DNA from: Algoriphagus sp. PAP.12
GTDB lineage: Bacteria; Bacteroidota; Bacteroidia; Cytophagales; Cyclobacteriaceae
Length of the DNA: 64,000 bases
Direction of reading: 5' to 3'
Assembly: GCF_026652115.1 (NCBI RefSeq)
Contig: NZ_JAPPSQ010000002.1
Coordinates: 248,001 to 312,000, forward strand
The notes below the pieces were generated by a model that made no database searches, was not told where the DNA came from, and saw nothing but the letters and a program-made list of their open reading frames with translations. The position numbers were made by a program, and so were the translations under genes. Of the stretch, positions 45,499-54,073 are shown piece by piece (position 1 is the first letter of the stretch; each line of letters opens with the position of its first letter).

Positions 45499-45929
45499 TT
45501 GAATTGTTTACTAAAGTTACTTGGGTCTATTTGGGCACATTTTTCTATGCAGATCAAAAATAGCCAAATACTTTTTTTTTGCAAATTTAATCTAGACATA
45601 TTTTCAGACTAAAATTTTGATTTAACAAGAAAAAACAATCTAAAAACAAATATTATTCTGTTAAAGCGTTTTACACCTCTAAAATATTTGAAAACATAAT
45701 AAACTTATTCTACTGTAAACCAGCTTTTTAGCCAAAATTAATTCTCAGAATTTTCCTCTTTTAAAATTTGAATTTTGAAATTTTCATCATCCTCAAAATT
45801 AATAATAGAATATTCTTTTGAAAAACAACTTTTTTCAAAACGAGACCAAATACTATTCTAAAAAATGCATTTAGAATCGTCCCCCCTTACTATCTTTGCC
45901 CGCATAATTTAAATCCAAATAGACTAGCC
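45499..45929. other. AT-rich gene-free divergent promoter region
   Basis: This 431-base stretch between the divergent E1 and ald genes has no credible coding frame. It is very rich in A and T and holds a weak inverted repeat (TTTTGAAAAA at 45816 against TTTTTTCAAAA to 45840). Its clearest element is the TATCTTTG box upstream of ald. Two minus-strand TAnnTTTG matches at 45555 and 45581 may serve the E1 gene but are weak in such AT-rich DNA. Confidence 0.5.
45891..45898 (+). promoter_or_regulatory. Candidate -7 promoter element of ald (TATCTTTG)
   Basis: TATCTTTG matches TAnnTTTG exactly, 31 bases before the ald ATG, and is followed by a C/G-rich start-site region. A TTAG 20 bases upstream is only a weak -33 match. 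Confidence 0.5.
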
Positions 45930-47042
45930 ATGATTATAGGTGTTCCTAAGGAAATTAAAAACAACGAAAACCGTGTCGCCTTAACCCCAGCGGGTGCCAA
46001 AGAATTGGTCAAAAGAGGTCATACAGTTTATGTACAACATACAGCTGGTGAGGGAAGTGGATTCTCTGACGAAATGTATGTAGAAGCTGGCGCTAACATC
46101 CTTCCTACAATCGAAGCAACTTACGAGATCGCTGAGATGATTATGAAGGTAAAGGAGCCAATTGAACCTGAATATAAATTGATCAAAGAAGATCAATTGC
46201 TATTCACTTATTTCCACTTTGCTTCTTACGAGCCTTTGACCAAAGCGATGGTTGAAAGCAAATCTGTTTGTCTTGCCTATGAGACTGTAGAAAAAGCTGA
46301 CAGAAGCCTTCCTTTGTTGATCCCTATGTCTGAAGTGGCTGGTAGAATGTCCGTACAAAAAGGTGCAAACTACTTGGAAAAGCCTTTGAAAGGACGTGGA
46401 ATTCTTTTGGGTGGTGTACCAGGGGTTCTTCCTGCCAAAGTTTTGATCCTAGGTGGTGGTATCGTAGGTACCCAAGCGGCATGGATGGCAGCTGGCCTTG
46501 GAGCAGATGTTACAATTATGGATGTATCTCTTCCTCGCATGAGATATCTTGATGACGTAATGCCTGCAAACGTTAACACCATGATGTCAAACGAATACAA
46601 TATTCGCGAAATGATCAAATCTGCTGACTTGATCATCGGAGCTGTATTGATCCCAGGTGCTAAAGCTCCTCATTTGATCACTAAGGACATGTTGAAAGAC
46701 ATGAAGCCAGGTACGGTATTGGTAGACGTGGCTGTAGATCAAGGTGGATGTATCGAAACTTGTAAGCCAACTACTCACGAAAATCCTACTTTCATCATCG
46801 ATGATGTAGTTCATTATTGTGTAGCCAATATGCCGGGTGCTGTACCTTATACTTCTACTTTGGCTTTGACTAATGCTACTCTACCTTATGCAATCCAATT
46901 GGCAGATAAAGGATGGAAAAAAGCAGCTCAGGAAAACAAAGAATTGGTTCCAGGTCTTAATGTGATCCAAGGTGATATCGTTTACAAAGCAGTGGCTGAA
47001 GCATTCGACTTACCTTATGTTCCAGTTGAAAAATACCTTTAA
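45930..47042 (+). CDS. ald: Alanine dehydrogenase
   Basis: This NAD-dependent enzyme interconverts L-alanine with pyruvate and ammonia in the cytoplasm. The 370-residue protein has the typical opening MIIGVPKEIKNNENRVALTP, the catalytic Lys in MKVKEPIEPEY, His in YFHFA, the NAD fold GGGIVGTQAAWMAAGLGADV and the C-terminal DQGGCIETCKPTTHENP. The length of 370 matches the family. Codon use looks more biased than in the neighbouring genes, suggesting high expression. It is monocistronic, with a candidate promoter upstream and an intrinsic terminator after the stop. Confidence 0.97.
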   Translation: MIIGVPKEIKNNENRVALTPAGAKELVKRGHTVYVQHTAGEGSGFSDEMYVEAGANILPTIEATYEIAEMIMKVKEPIEPEYKLIKEDQLLFTYFHFASYEPLTKAMVESKSVCLAYETVEKADRSLPLLIPMSEVAGRMSVQKGANYLEKPLKGRGILLGGVPGVLPAKVLILGGGIVGTQAAWMAAGLGADVTIMDVSLPRMRYLDDVMPANVNTMMSNEYNIREMIKSADLIIGAVLIPGAKAPHLITKDMLKDMKPGTVLVDVAVDQGGCIETCKPTTHENPTFIIDDVVHYCVANMPGAVPYTSTLALTNATLPYAIQLADKGWKKAAQENKELVPGLNVIQGDIVYKAVAEAFDLPYVPVEKYL

Positions 47043-47061
47043 TCAGGTCTTGAAATAATTG

Positions 47062-47096
47062 AAAAGGTTGCCTTCGAAAGAGGGCAACCTTTTTTT
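47062..47096 (+). terminator. Intrinsic terminator after ald
   Basis: AAAAGGTTGCC (47062-47072) pairs with GGCAACCTTTT (47083-47093), with the loop around TTCG, followed by TTT. It lies 20 bases after the ald stop. Confidence 0.93.
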
Positions 47097-47238
47097 ATAC
47101 ATCTGAAAAAGCCTAATCCACTCAAATTTCAATTATCTCCTGTCTATTTATGAATTAAATTAAATACCAGTTTTTGAAAAATCGTGAAATACTTAGATGG
47201 AATCGTTATTTTTATTTCTTGACTTTTAACTACATTCA

Positions 47239-48077
47239 GTGATAAAAAAACCGAGTATTCAATGGTGTGTTTTAGGAAAAACAGCACCATTCATCTTGCT
47301 AGTTTTATCTTTATTTTTAACTCCGAGCTTCCTCAAAGCCCAGTCAGACCCTAAATACAAACTGGGGTTTATTCCAGCAGCTATTGCAGAAGTAGATGTT
47401 GCCTTTCCAATTCAGGAAAAATGGAACCTATCAGGACAAGTGGATCTCCAGTTAGTCACCCAAGGAGCCTACACAAATTCAAATCCATATGCCTATGTCC
47501 AACGGTTTGTAATCAGGCCATGGCTAGTTTATTCCGGCTTGAAACACATGAAGCTATATGTCAGCTACGCCAGAAATAAGAAATATGAAATCGAAGAGGC
47601 TGGAAATCCTGAAATATTAGAAAAACGCATAATTGTAATGGGCACCTACATGCAAAACATGCCGAGAGGTAGCCTATTTGAACAAGTGAGATTCGAAACC
47701 AGTTTTTTGATGATAAGGACGGTATAGCCAGAACCATCCCAAGATTAAGAGGCAGATTTGGTGTCAATCATTTTTTACCTCACAAAGAAAATCCGACTTT
47801 CAAAACTCACAACCTCTCCTATTATACTGAGATCATGTTCAAATTTCCCTCAAAGGATTATGCCAAAAGCAGATTTGATATATTCAGACAATCGGTATAT
47901 TATTCAGCCACCGTCACAGATAATTTAACTGTGTTAACTGGAATTATTGCGCAAATGCAATTAAGAACTAATGGAACTCAATTGGATGTCTATTATGGAC
48001 CGACTATAGCCCTAAAGTGGAATTTCAAACCTAAAGTCCGAGAAACTTTTGATATGATTAGTAATGATATCGATTAG
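47239..48077 (+). pseudogene. DUF2490-like exported protein split by a frameshift
   Basis: The first frame (47239-47727) encodes a signal peptide and a beta-rich domain ending FEQVRFETSF, then stops at TAG 47725-47727. From the TTTTTTG run near 47705 the -1 frame continues without a stop to 48077: FFDDKDGIARTIPRLRGRF and then YYTEIMFKFPSKDYA. Together they make a continuous protein of about 279 residues resembling DUF2490 outer-membrane proteins. A base loss in a T-run, a sequencing error, or programmed -1 frameshifting at T-TTT-TTG would all explain it. The start is GTG with a plausible signal peptide. It is called a pseudogene provisionally. Confidence 0.65.
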
Positions 48078-48106
48078 AAATTGGATATATATTCACCTTG
48101 AAAAGG

Positions 48107-49099
48107 CTATTCACTCACAAAATCTAAAAAACGTTTACTCAACCATTTTTCTTCCAGAGCCAATCTGCACCAATCTTCGCTTTCGGTAATGATAAATACC
48201 TCTTCGGTTTTTGGCAAAGTTCCCACTACTGAAAAATTCGTACCTGGACCACTTCTGACATTGAGTACATTGGCATTGACAGTAGCTCGCTTTACTGGTT
48301 CGGTATATCGCCCATAAACCCAGTGAGATTGGCTTTTGGAGATTTTCAGCCATCCATTTGACTCATCATATACTCTCAAAACAGCGCCTCTTTCAACGGG
48401 TTGTCTATCCGAGGCTTTCGAAAAACTACTCGAAGCTCCTACCCTCACATTGAGTCGATTTGCAGTCACGATTGCATAACCCAAATCCTTTGGAATTTCA
48501 GTCACAACATTCCCTCCTACCTCAGCAGCTACTAATGGAGCAAAATGCTGAAGGAAATCTTCCACTTTATTTCCGCCAAAGAAATTGGTTCCAGGGCAGG
48601 ATTTATTGGTACCTGTTCCATTATTTCTTTTCCCTGTACTCAAGTCAAACCAATGATGATATATAATTCCAAATTGATTGACTGGAAGATTAAATTTGGA
48701 ACAAATCAATGCAGTAGCCTTGACAATCGCCAGTAATTGTTCCTGACTCATTTGGTCACCACCTGTGTCAAAATTCCCAAAATGCTCAAAACAAATGGAA
48801 TGCTGATTATTTCCAAAAATACAAGCTGGAGTTGCTTCCAAGGACCTTCCAGTGACGATCATTCCATCTGGAAAAATGGTAAAATGCTGTCCAATATCAC
48901 TCCAACCATTCGAGCCAACATGGTGATTCTTCATCGCCTGTTGCCTTTCAAAATGATTAGAGCCATTGAAGTGTGAATAATTCGGAACCCAAGTATGATG
49001 CTGTTGCACGGTAAGTATGGTTCTGGCTACACGCTGACTTGCTAGCCATCCACCAAATTCCTGGATATTCATTTTCAAAAAACCGTATTTCGATTCCAT
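48107..49099 (-). CDS. N-acetylmuramoyl-L-alanine amidase with two SH3b domains
   Basis: The 330-residue protein has an Amidase_2-type domain (about 20-195) with candidate zinc ligands in QQHHTW, IIYHHWFDL and SCPGTNFFGG. Two SH3b domains follow: RLNVRVGASSSFSKASD (about 215-260) and LNVRSGPGTNFSVVG (about 270-325). It would cleave the bond between MurNAc and L-Ala in peptidoglycan. There is no N-terminal signal peptide, which is unusual for a wall enzyme and could mean release by lysis, non-classical export or action on internalised muropeptides. No phage genes are nearby. Confidence 0.88.
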   Translation of the reverse strand: MESKYGFLKMNIQEFGGWLASQRVARTILTVQQHHTWVPNYSHFNGSNHFERQQAMKNHHVGSNGWSDIGQHFTIFPDGMIVTGRSLEATPACIFGNNQHSICFEHFGNFDTGGDQMSQEQLLAIVKATALICSKFNLPVNQFGIIYHHWFDLSTGKRNNGTGTNKSCPGTNFFGGNKVEDFLQHFAPLVAAEVGGNVVTEIPKDLGYAIVTANRLNVRVGASSSFSKASDRQPVERGAVLRVYDESNGWLKISKSQSHWVYGRYTEPVKRATVNANVLNVRSGPGTNFSVVGTLPKTEEVFIITESEDWCRLALEEKWLSKRFLDFVSE

Positions 49100-49261
49100 A
49101 GTAGATTGTATTAAAAATTAAAAAGGATAGGAATGAAACCAATTTACTAAAAATGAAGGAGTAATAAAGTTTTTGTAACAGATTCAAAAAGTACTATCCT
49201 ATAAATAAAAAATATGATTGTTTGCATTCTTGCCAGTAGCCAGATTCCCTTTGCGAATCGA

Positions 49262-49289
49262 GACGGATGACCGATCACCGATAACCGAA
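49262..49289. repeat. Four near-tandem heptamers in a gene-free stretch
   Basis: GACGGAT, GACCGAT, CACCGAT and AACCGAA follow each other in register at a period of 7 bases. The gene-free stretch 49100-49427 otherwise shows only the minus-strand terminator at 49366-49399 and no coding frame. Confidence 0.5.
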
Positions 49290-49365
49290 GTTTGCTTGAA
49301 TTGAACCATTTTGCAGCTTTTAGACTGATTAAAATTCTTACTGGCAGAAAAGCGGAAATACATAA

Positions 49366-49399
49366 TAAAAAAACAACGCCACTAGGAATGGACGTTGCT
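49366..49399 (-). terminator. Intrinsic terminator after the DUF302 gene
   Basis: On the minus strand, GCAACG (49398-49393) pairs with CGTTGT on the other arm across a loop, with an additional CC/GG pair, followed by TTTTTTT. It is placed 29 bases past the DUF302 stop on that strand. The stem is modest. Confidence 0.6.
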
Positions 49400-49427
49400 C
49401 TTTCACTTTTTATAAATAACTATTCAA

Positions 49428-49817
49428 TTAAATCGAATTCAGTGCTCTCTCTAGCTTTTCTTTTACCTCACCTGCCAAGGGTTCAATCTCGGGATTTTGT
49501 ACTGCAGCCATGGCAGATATCGGGTCCATGATAGCCACTTCAAATTGTCCATCCTCCAAGCCACGGATTGTAACATTACATGGAAGTAAAGCACCGATAT
49601 GAGGCTCTGCCTGGATTACTTTGTCTGCAAAAACAGGATTACAGGCTCCTAAAATCAAATAAGGAGGATAATCTTTATCCAGTTTCTTTTTCATAGTAGC
49701 CTGCACATCGATCTCAGTGAGGATACCAAACCCTTCCTCCTTTAGCGCTGCTTCTAATTTTGATCTCAACTCTTCAATAGATGGTGATTTAAAAATTTTC
49801 TCTTTGTAATAGCTCAT
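49428..49817 (-). CDS. DUF302 domain protein
   Basis: The 129-residue cytoplasmic protein is a single DUF302 domain: opening EELRSKLEAALKEEGFGILTE, then PPYLILGACNPVFADKVI and the conserved IGALLPCNVTIRG. Two cysteines are present. The family is uncharacterised in function, although members sometimes occur near cytochrome or stress genes. It stands alone here, with about 270 bases to the divergent DUF502 gene. Confidence 0.92.
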   Translation of the reverse strand: MSYYKEKIFKSPSIEELRSKLEAALKEEGFGILTEIDVQATMKKKLDKDYPPYLILGACNPVFADKVIQAEPHIGALLPCNVTIRGLEDGQFEVAIMDPISAMAAVQNPEIEPLAGEVKEKLERALNSI

Positions 49818-50086
49818 CTCTTTGACATTTATTTGATTACCTAAAGTACAAAATCTAAGTATTTAGATTCTGTGATCAATGACACAGAATACTTTTTCCT
49901 GATTCAAAATAGGCTTAATGCTTTATAGCCTTTTCATAAATCTGTGGAACTGGAGAAGAAAATACACATTACAGCGCATTTTTTACACATTCTATTAGTC
50001 AAAATCCGCCTCCTAAAAGCTTTTTACCTATGGCATAGTATTATCTAATTAATTAGGCATTAATCTGTTATAAATAAAAAAGGGCT

Positions 50087-50797
50087 ATGGAAACTGAAAC
50101 CAATTTAAAGGAAGAATCTGTGATAAGAAGTAAAAGAGGTTTTTTGATAGATACATTGATTCAAGGATTCATCATCCTTCTACCCTTGAGTATCGTCCTA
50201 CTTCTATTGTCCTTCCTCTTTAACTTCATTTTCAAAATTGTAGCCCCCATCAGTTCCATTTTGGATTCGAGCACCGGTGAACCCCATTGGTCTATCAATT
50301 TTCTTTCATTGGGAATCTTGGTTTTTTTCATCTTCATCATTGGAGCTATCATCCGAAATAGACTGGGTAAAATCTATTTTTCGATCCTTGAGAAAAAGTA
50401 CCTATCCAAAGTCCCATTGTATAGCATGATCCAACAGACAGTTTTACAGTTCGTTGGACTTAAAAAACTTCCATTTTCAGAAGTTGTTTTAATCGATCCA
50501 TTTCAATCCGGAACAATGATGACAGGCTTTATCACAGACAGAATCAATGATGACTTAATAACTGTATTCGTCCCAACAGCCCCCAATCCTGCTAATGGAA
50601 ATATTTACCATGTACCCAAAGAAAAATTGGTTTTGCTTGATGTGAGTACACAAGATGCCATGAAAACAATCATGGGAATGGGAACAGGAACCTGCAGCAT
50701 GTTGGCAGGAAATCAGGATAATTTTAAAACCAATTGCTCAGAGGAATCTCGCATACAATTGGAAGGTGAAGAAGTTCAAACAAACCAAGTTAAATAG
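50087..50797 (+). CDS. DUF502 membrane protein
   Basis: The 236-residue protein has two transmembrane segments (about 21-48 and 66-88) and a cytoplasmic or periplasmic C-terminal domain. Family signatures are LIQGFIILLPLSIVLLLL, YLSKVPLYSMIQQTV, and TVFVPTAPNPANGNIYHVP. DUF502 has no established function. It converges on the LysE-type gene with a 22-base overlap of their 3' ends. Confidence 0.92.
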   Translation: METETNLKEESVIRSKRGFLIDTLIQGFIILLPLSIVLLLLSFLFNFIFKIVAPISSILDSSTGEPHWSINFLSLGILVFFIFIIGAIIRNRLGKIYFSILEKKYLSKVPLYSMIQQTVLQFVGLKKLPFSEVVLIDPFQSGTMMTGFITDRINDDLITVFVPTAPNPANGNIYHVPKEKLVLLDVSTQDAMKTIMGMGTGTCSMLAGNQDNFKTNCSEESRIQLEGEEVQTNQVK

Positions 50798-51396
50798 AGC
50801 ATCCTGAGGCCAAATCCGATCAAGATAATTCCTACGGCCTTATTCATATAAAAAGTAATCTTTGGAGTAATAAATTTTGCAAGCTTCTTGGCGACAAATG
50901 CTTTGATCAAATCAATCAAAAACACTGTCCCAAGAATCCCGAAGTAATAAAGAAATACACTAGTTGGAGAGAAATTCTGCTTGGAACCAACCAAACTGGC
51001 AATTGAAATCCAAAAAAGAAGCACAAATGGATTGATTCCATTGATGCTAAAGCCTTTGAGGAAAGCTGTTTTCTTTTTCCCCTTCGCAACTGGTAATCCT
51101 CCGGAATTCGGTCGAGGTTTATCTTTTTTCACAAGACTTCCGACTCCAAAACCAACTAAAATAAACCCACCTCCAAATCCTAAAATTTGCTCAAATGAGG
51201 GAAATTGGACTAATAGACTAATTCCAAAATAGGTCACCAAAACATAAAAAGTATCCGATACCAGAATTCCAAATGCCAAAGCCATGGCATATCGAAAGCC
51301 ATGCTCCAAGCTACTTTGGATTAGGGTAAAGAAGACAGGACCGATCATCGCCGAAAGCAATAATCCCATACTGACTCCCTCCAACCATGCTCCCAT
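50776..51396 (-). CDS. LysE-family amino acid exporter
   Basis: The 206-residue inner-membrane protein has six hydrophobic segments and the LysE/RhtB opening GVSMGLLLSAMIGPVFFTLI, then YAMALAFGILVSDTFYVLVT and NPFVLLFWISIASLVGS. Family members export amino acids or other small solutes; the substrate is unknown. Its ATG shares one base with the TGA of the upstream GH3 gene (TGATG), so translation is coupled and the two are in one operon. The 3' end overlaps the convergent DUF502 gene by 22 bases. Confidence 0.88.
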   Translation of the reverse strand: MGAWLEGVSMGLLLSAMIGPVFFTLIQSSLEHGFRYAMALAFGILVSDTFYVLVTYFGISLLVQFPSFEQILGFGGGFILVGFGVGSLVKKDKPRPNSGGLPVAKGKKKTAFLKGFSINGINPFVLLFWISIASLVGSKQNFSPTSVFLYYFGILGTVFLIDLIKAFVAKKLAKFITPKITFYMNKAVGIILIGFGLRMLYLTWFV

Positions 51397-52946
51397 CAGC
51401 TTCCGACTCCTTTCTCTTTTAGAAATTGTTGCCAGTCCAAAGCCTTTTCTCCTTTCAAAACTCTTGGAAATTTATTCTGACCACCTTCTTTTCCTTGAGA
51501 CCTCATCCATTCATAGAAAACATCTGCTGACAATACATCACAAAAAACCGATTTCAAGGCATGCCTTCTTTCCACCGCATAGTCATCATTGAGCTCTTTG
51601 AGGTATTTATCAATCAATTTTGAAAACTCTCTAGAATCCACTTGAACCTTGGTTCCGATGTACCAATGATGTGCAAACAAACTCCCATGAGGAATTCCCA
51701 AGACCGTAAATTCCTTCACATTGACATCCAATTCCTCAGCCGCCAATTCAACAGCTTTATTCATATTATCAACTGAGAGATGTTCACCACAAAGACTTAA
51801 AAAATGCTTGGTTCTACCCGTGATGATGATTTCTGATTCTTCTTTGGAAATAAACCTAACCGTATCTCCAATCAGATATCTCCAAGCTCCAGCGCAGGTG
51901 GAAATCAAAATCGCATAATCCTTCCCTATCTCCACCTCATCTATTTTCAAAGTTTCAGCTCCCGGCCTAATCGCTCCATTTTCATCAAAGTTTTGGTCAT
52001 TGAATGGAATAAATTCATGAAAGATCCCATTGTTCAAGACCAATCGCATGGATTTGCGGTTAGGTAATGCCTGAAAAGCCAAAAAGCCTTCAGATGCTAA
52101 ATAGGTCTCAATATAAGTCATGGGTTTCCCCAAAAGCTTTTCAAAACCCTTTTTGTAGGGTTCAAAAGAAACTCCTCCATGAACGAAAATCTGCAAATTC
52201 GGCCAGATCTCATGGATATTTTGGACTTGATATCTTTCGATGATTTTCTCTAAAAGAATCTGAAGCCATGCAGGAACACCTACAATGATCCCGATATCCC
52301 ATTTGTGAGCTTTTTCGACAATCTGCTCCAGCTTATCTCCCCAGTTTTTGTTTCTGGAAATCTTCTTTCCAGGTTTATAAAATCGCTGAAACCAAATAGG
52401 CAATCTCCCAGCTGTAATTCCACTCAAATCACCGGAAAAATAAGTCCCGTTGAATTCCAGATCGGTACTTCCCCCCAACATCAAGATCCCTTTGGTAAAC
52501 AAAGATGGCGGAAGGTCATATTTTGACAAGCTCAAAATTTGCCTCACTCCGGTTCGACGGATGGCTTTGACCATGTCTTTGGTGATCGGAATATATTTGG
52601 AAGCCGCTCCAGATGTCCCAGAACTTAAAGCGAAGTACTTGACTTTTCCCGGCCAGGTGACATCCCTTTCTCCATCCATTAACTTATGCCACCACTCTTG
52701 ATGAATACTGTCATAATCATAAATGGGAACCTGATCCTTGAACCGTTCATAAAAAGTATGATTATCCTGCTTGAATGATTTCAATATGCCATTGAAACCA
52801 TATTTTTCAGCTATTTGGGTCCTATTTGCATGAATGAGCAGTTTTTTCAATTCATGTTTTTGAAGCTCTAATGGTTGAGAATGCTCTTGTTCCAAACTTT
52901 CTCTCAACCGTATGCCTTTCTTTAGTAAAGTACTGATGATCGCCAT
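51396..52946 (-). CDS. GH3-family acyl-adenylate-forming enzyme
   Basis: The 516-residue protein belongs to the GH3 family, best known from plant enzymes that link jasmonate or auxin to amino acids by adenylation. Key features are the phosphate-binding SSGTSGAASKYIPITKDM, YIETYLASEGFLAF, the region around TCAGAWRYLIGDTVRF and ITGRTKHFLSLCGEHLSVD. Bacterial members are common in Bacteroidota, with unknown acyl substrate. ATG 52946 was chosen over an upstream TTG extension overlapping the divergent yggS promoter. It shares an operon with the LysE-type exporter, which could export its product (inference). Confidence 0.9.
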   Translation of the reverse strand: MAIISTLLKKGIRLRESLEQEHSQPLELQKHELKKLLIHANRTQIAEKYGFNGILKSFKQDNHTFYERFKDQVPIYDYDSIHQEWWHKLMDGERDVTWPGKVKYFALSSGTSGAASKYIPITKDMVKAIRRTGVRQILSLSKYDLPPSLFTKGILMLGGSTDLEFNGTYFSGDLSGITAGRLPIWFQRFYKPGKKISRNKNWGDKLEQIVEKAHKWDIGIIVGVPAWLQILLEKIIERYQVQNIHEIWPNLQIFVHGGVSFEPYKKGFEKLLGKPMTYIETYLASEGFLAFQALPNRKSMRLVLNNGIFHEFIPFNDQNFDENGAIRPGAETLKIDEVEIGKDYAILISTCAGAWRYLIGDTVRFISKEESEIIITGRTKHFLSLCGEHLSVDNMNKAVELAAEELDVNVKEFTVLGIPHGSLFAHHWYIGTKVQVDSREFSKLIDKYLKELNDDYAVERRHALKSVFCDVLSADVFYEWMRSQGKEGGQNKFPRVLKGEKALDWQQFLKEKGVGS

Positions 52947-52953
52947 ATCTTTG
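52946..52953 (+). promoter_or_regulatory. Candidate -7 promoter element of yggS (TATCTTTG)
   Basis: TATCTTTG matches TAnnTTTG exactly, 42 bases upstream of the yggS ATG. It overlaps the start codon of the divergent GH3 gene by one base. No convincing -33 TTG is seen. Confidence 0.42.
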
Positions 52954-52995
52954 TCTTGGCTGTATTTCAAAAATGATTGACTATAAAAATAGAGA

Positions 52996-53673
52996 ATGGA
53001 AATCAAAGCGAATCTTGAAGTGGTAAAAAAAACCTTTAAAAATTCTGATTGCCTATTGGTGGCTGTAAGCAAAACTAAACCATTGGAAGATCTAAAAGAG
53101 GCCTATGAAGCTGGTATTCGGAACTTTGGAGAAAACAAAGTTCAGGAACTACAAGACAAGCAGCCTCAGATGCCAGAAGATGTCAAATGGCATATGATCG
53201 GACATCTTCAGAGAAACAAGGTTAAGTACATTGCTCCTTATGTTCATTTGATTCACGGAGTAGACTCATTCAAACTTTTGAAAGAAATCGATAAGCAAGG
53301 AGCCAAAATTGGTAGGACCATCCCTGTATTGCTTCAAATGCATATTGCAGAAGAAGAGACTAAGTTTGGGTTTGACCGAACAGAATTAGATGCGATGCTT
53401 TCTGATCCGGACTTTCAAAGCATGGAACATGTAGCAATCAAAGGACTTATGGGAATGGCAACATTCACTGAGAACACCGATCAAATCCGAAAAGAATTTC
53501 GAGGATTGAAGAATCAATTTGAGGAGTTGAAAACACAGCCTTTGCCTTCCTTTATGAAAATGGAAGAGCTATCCATGGGAATGAGTGGAGATTATTTAAT
53601 CGCACAGGAAGAAGGCAGCACCATGGTGCGAATCGGATCAGCAATTTTTGGAGCAAGAAATTACCAACTTTAA
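52996..53673 (+). CDS. PLP homeostasis protein (YggS/PLPBP family)
   Basis: The 225-residue protein is a PLP-binding alanine-racemase-like barrel without enzyme activity. The PLP lysine is Lys26 in VAVSKTKP. Other signatures are RNFGENKVQEL, WHMIGHLQRNKVK and the C-terminal MEELSMGMSGDYLIAQEEG. It buffers free PLP in the cytoplasm and affects amino-acid pools. It is 4 bases upstream of DUF423 in the same direction and forms an operon with it and PBP4. Confidence 0.94.
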   Translation: MEIKANLEVVKKTFKNSDCLLVAVSKTKPLEDLKEAYEAGIRNFGENKVQELQDKQPQMPEDVKWHMIGHLQRNKVKYIAPYVHLIHGVDSFKLLKEIDKQGAKIGRTIPVLLQMHIAEEETKFGFDRTELDAMLSDPDFQSMEHVAIKGLMGMATFTENTDQIRKEFRGLKNQFEELKTQPLPSFMKMEELSMGMSGDYLIAQEEGSTMVRIGSAIFGARNYQL

Positions 53674-53677
53674 AAAA

Positions 53678-54073
53678 ATGAACGGAAAGCAGATTATTAT
53701 GATTGCAGGTTTATCCGGGGCAATCGCCGTTGGATTGGGAGCATTTGGAGCCCATGGTTTAGCAGGAATCCTTGCAGAAACAGGAAGAACGGACACATTT
53801 GAAACCGCTGTCAAATATCATTTTTACCACACATTGGCTCTTTTCCTAATCGGAGTTTTGTCAATTGTAAAACCTCAATGGAAAAGCCTAAGCTTTGCTA
53901 CCTGGTCCCTAGTTTTTGGAATTATTGTATTCTCAGGATCTCTTTACATTCTTTCCCTTTCAGGAGTGACTTGGTGGGGAGCTGTTACCCCACTGGGAGG
54001 AGTTGGCTTTATTTTGGGATGGTTAGGATTGTTTTATTCCGCGTTGAGAAATGACCAAATTGTTGCAGACTAG
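53678..54073 (+). CDS. DUF423 membrane protein (YgdD-like)
   Basis: The 131-residue protein has four transmembrane segments and the family signatures GAIAVGLGAFGAHGL near the start, KYHFYHTLALFLIGV in the middle, and GAVTPLGGVGFILGWLGL at the end. The function of DUF423 is not known. ATG 53678 lies 4 bases after the yggS stop; a TTG inside yggS is the only earlier start. The end overlaps the PBP4 start by 23 bases, consistent with coupled translation. Confidence 0.93.
   Translation: MNGKQIIMIAGLSGAIAVGLGAFGAHGLAGILAETGRTDTFETAVKYHFYHTLALFLIGVLSIVKPQWKSLSFATWSLVFGIIVFSGSLYILSLSGVTWWGAVTPLGGVGFILGWLGLFYSALRNDQIVAD

Noticed and set aside
45555..45588. Two minus-strand TAnnTTTG boxes (45555 and 45581) for the E1 gene
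   Set aside because: Both match, but no -33 element is seen and the stretch is so AT-rich that one cannot be preferred.
47835..48077. A separate 80-codon plus-strand gene starting at an ATG
   Set aside because: The same frame continues upstream without a stop to the T-run near 47705 and completes the protein begun at 47239, so it is the second half of a frameshifted gene.
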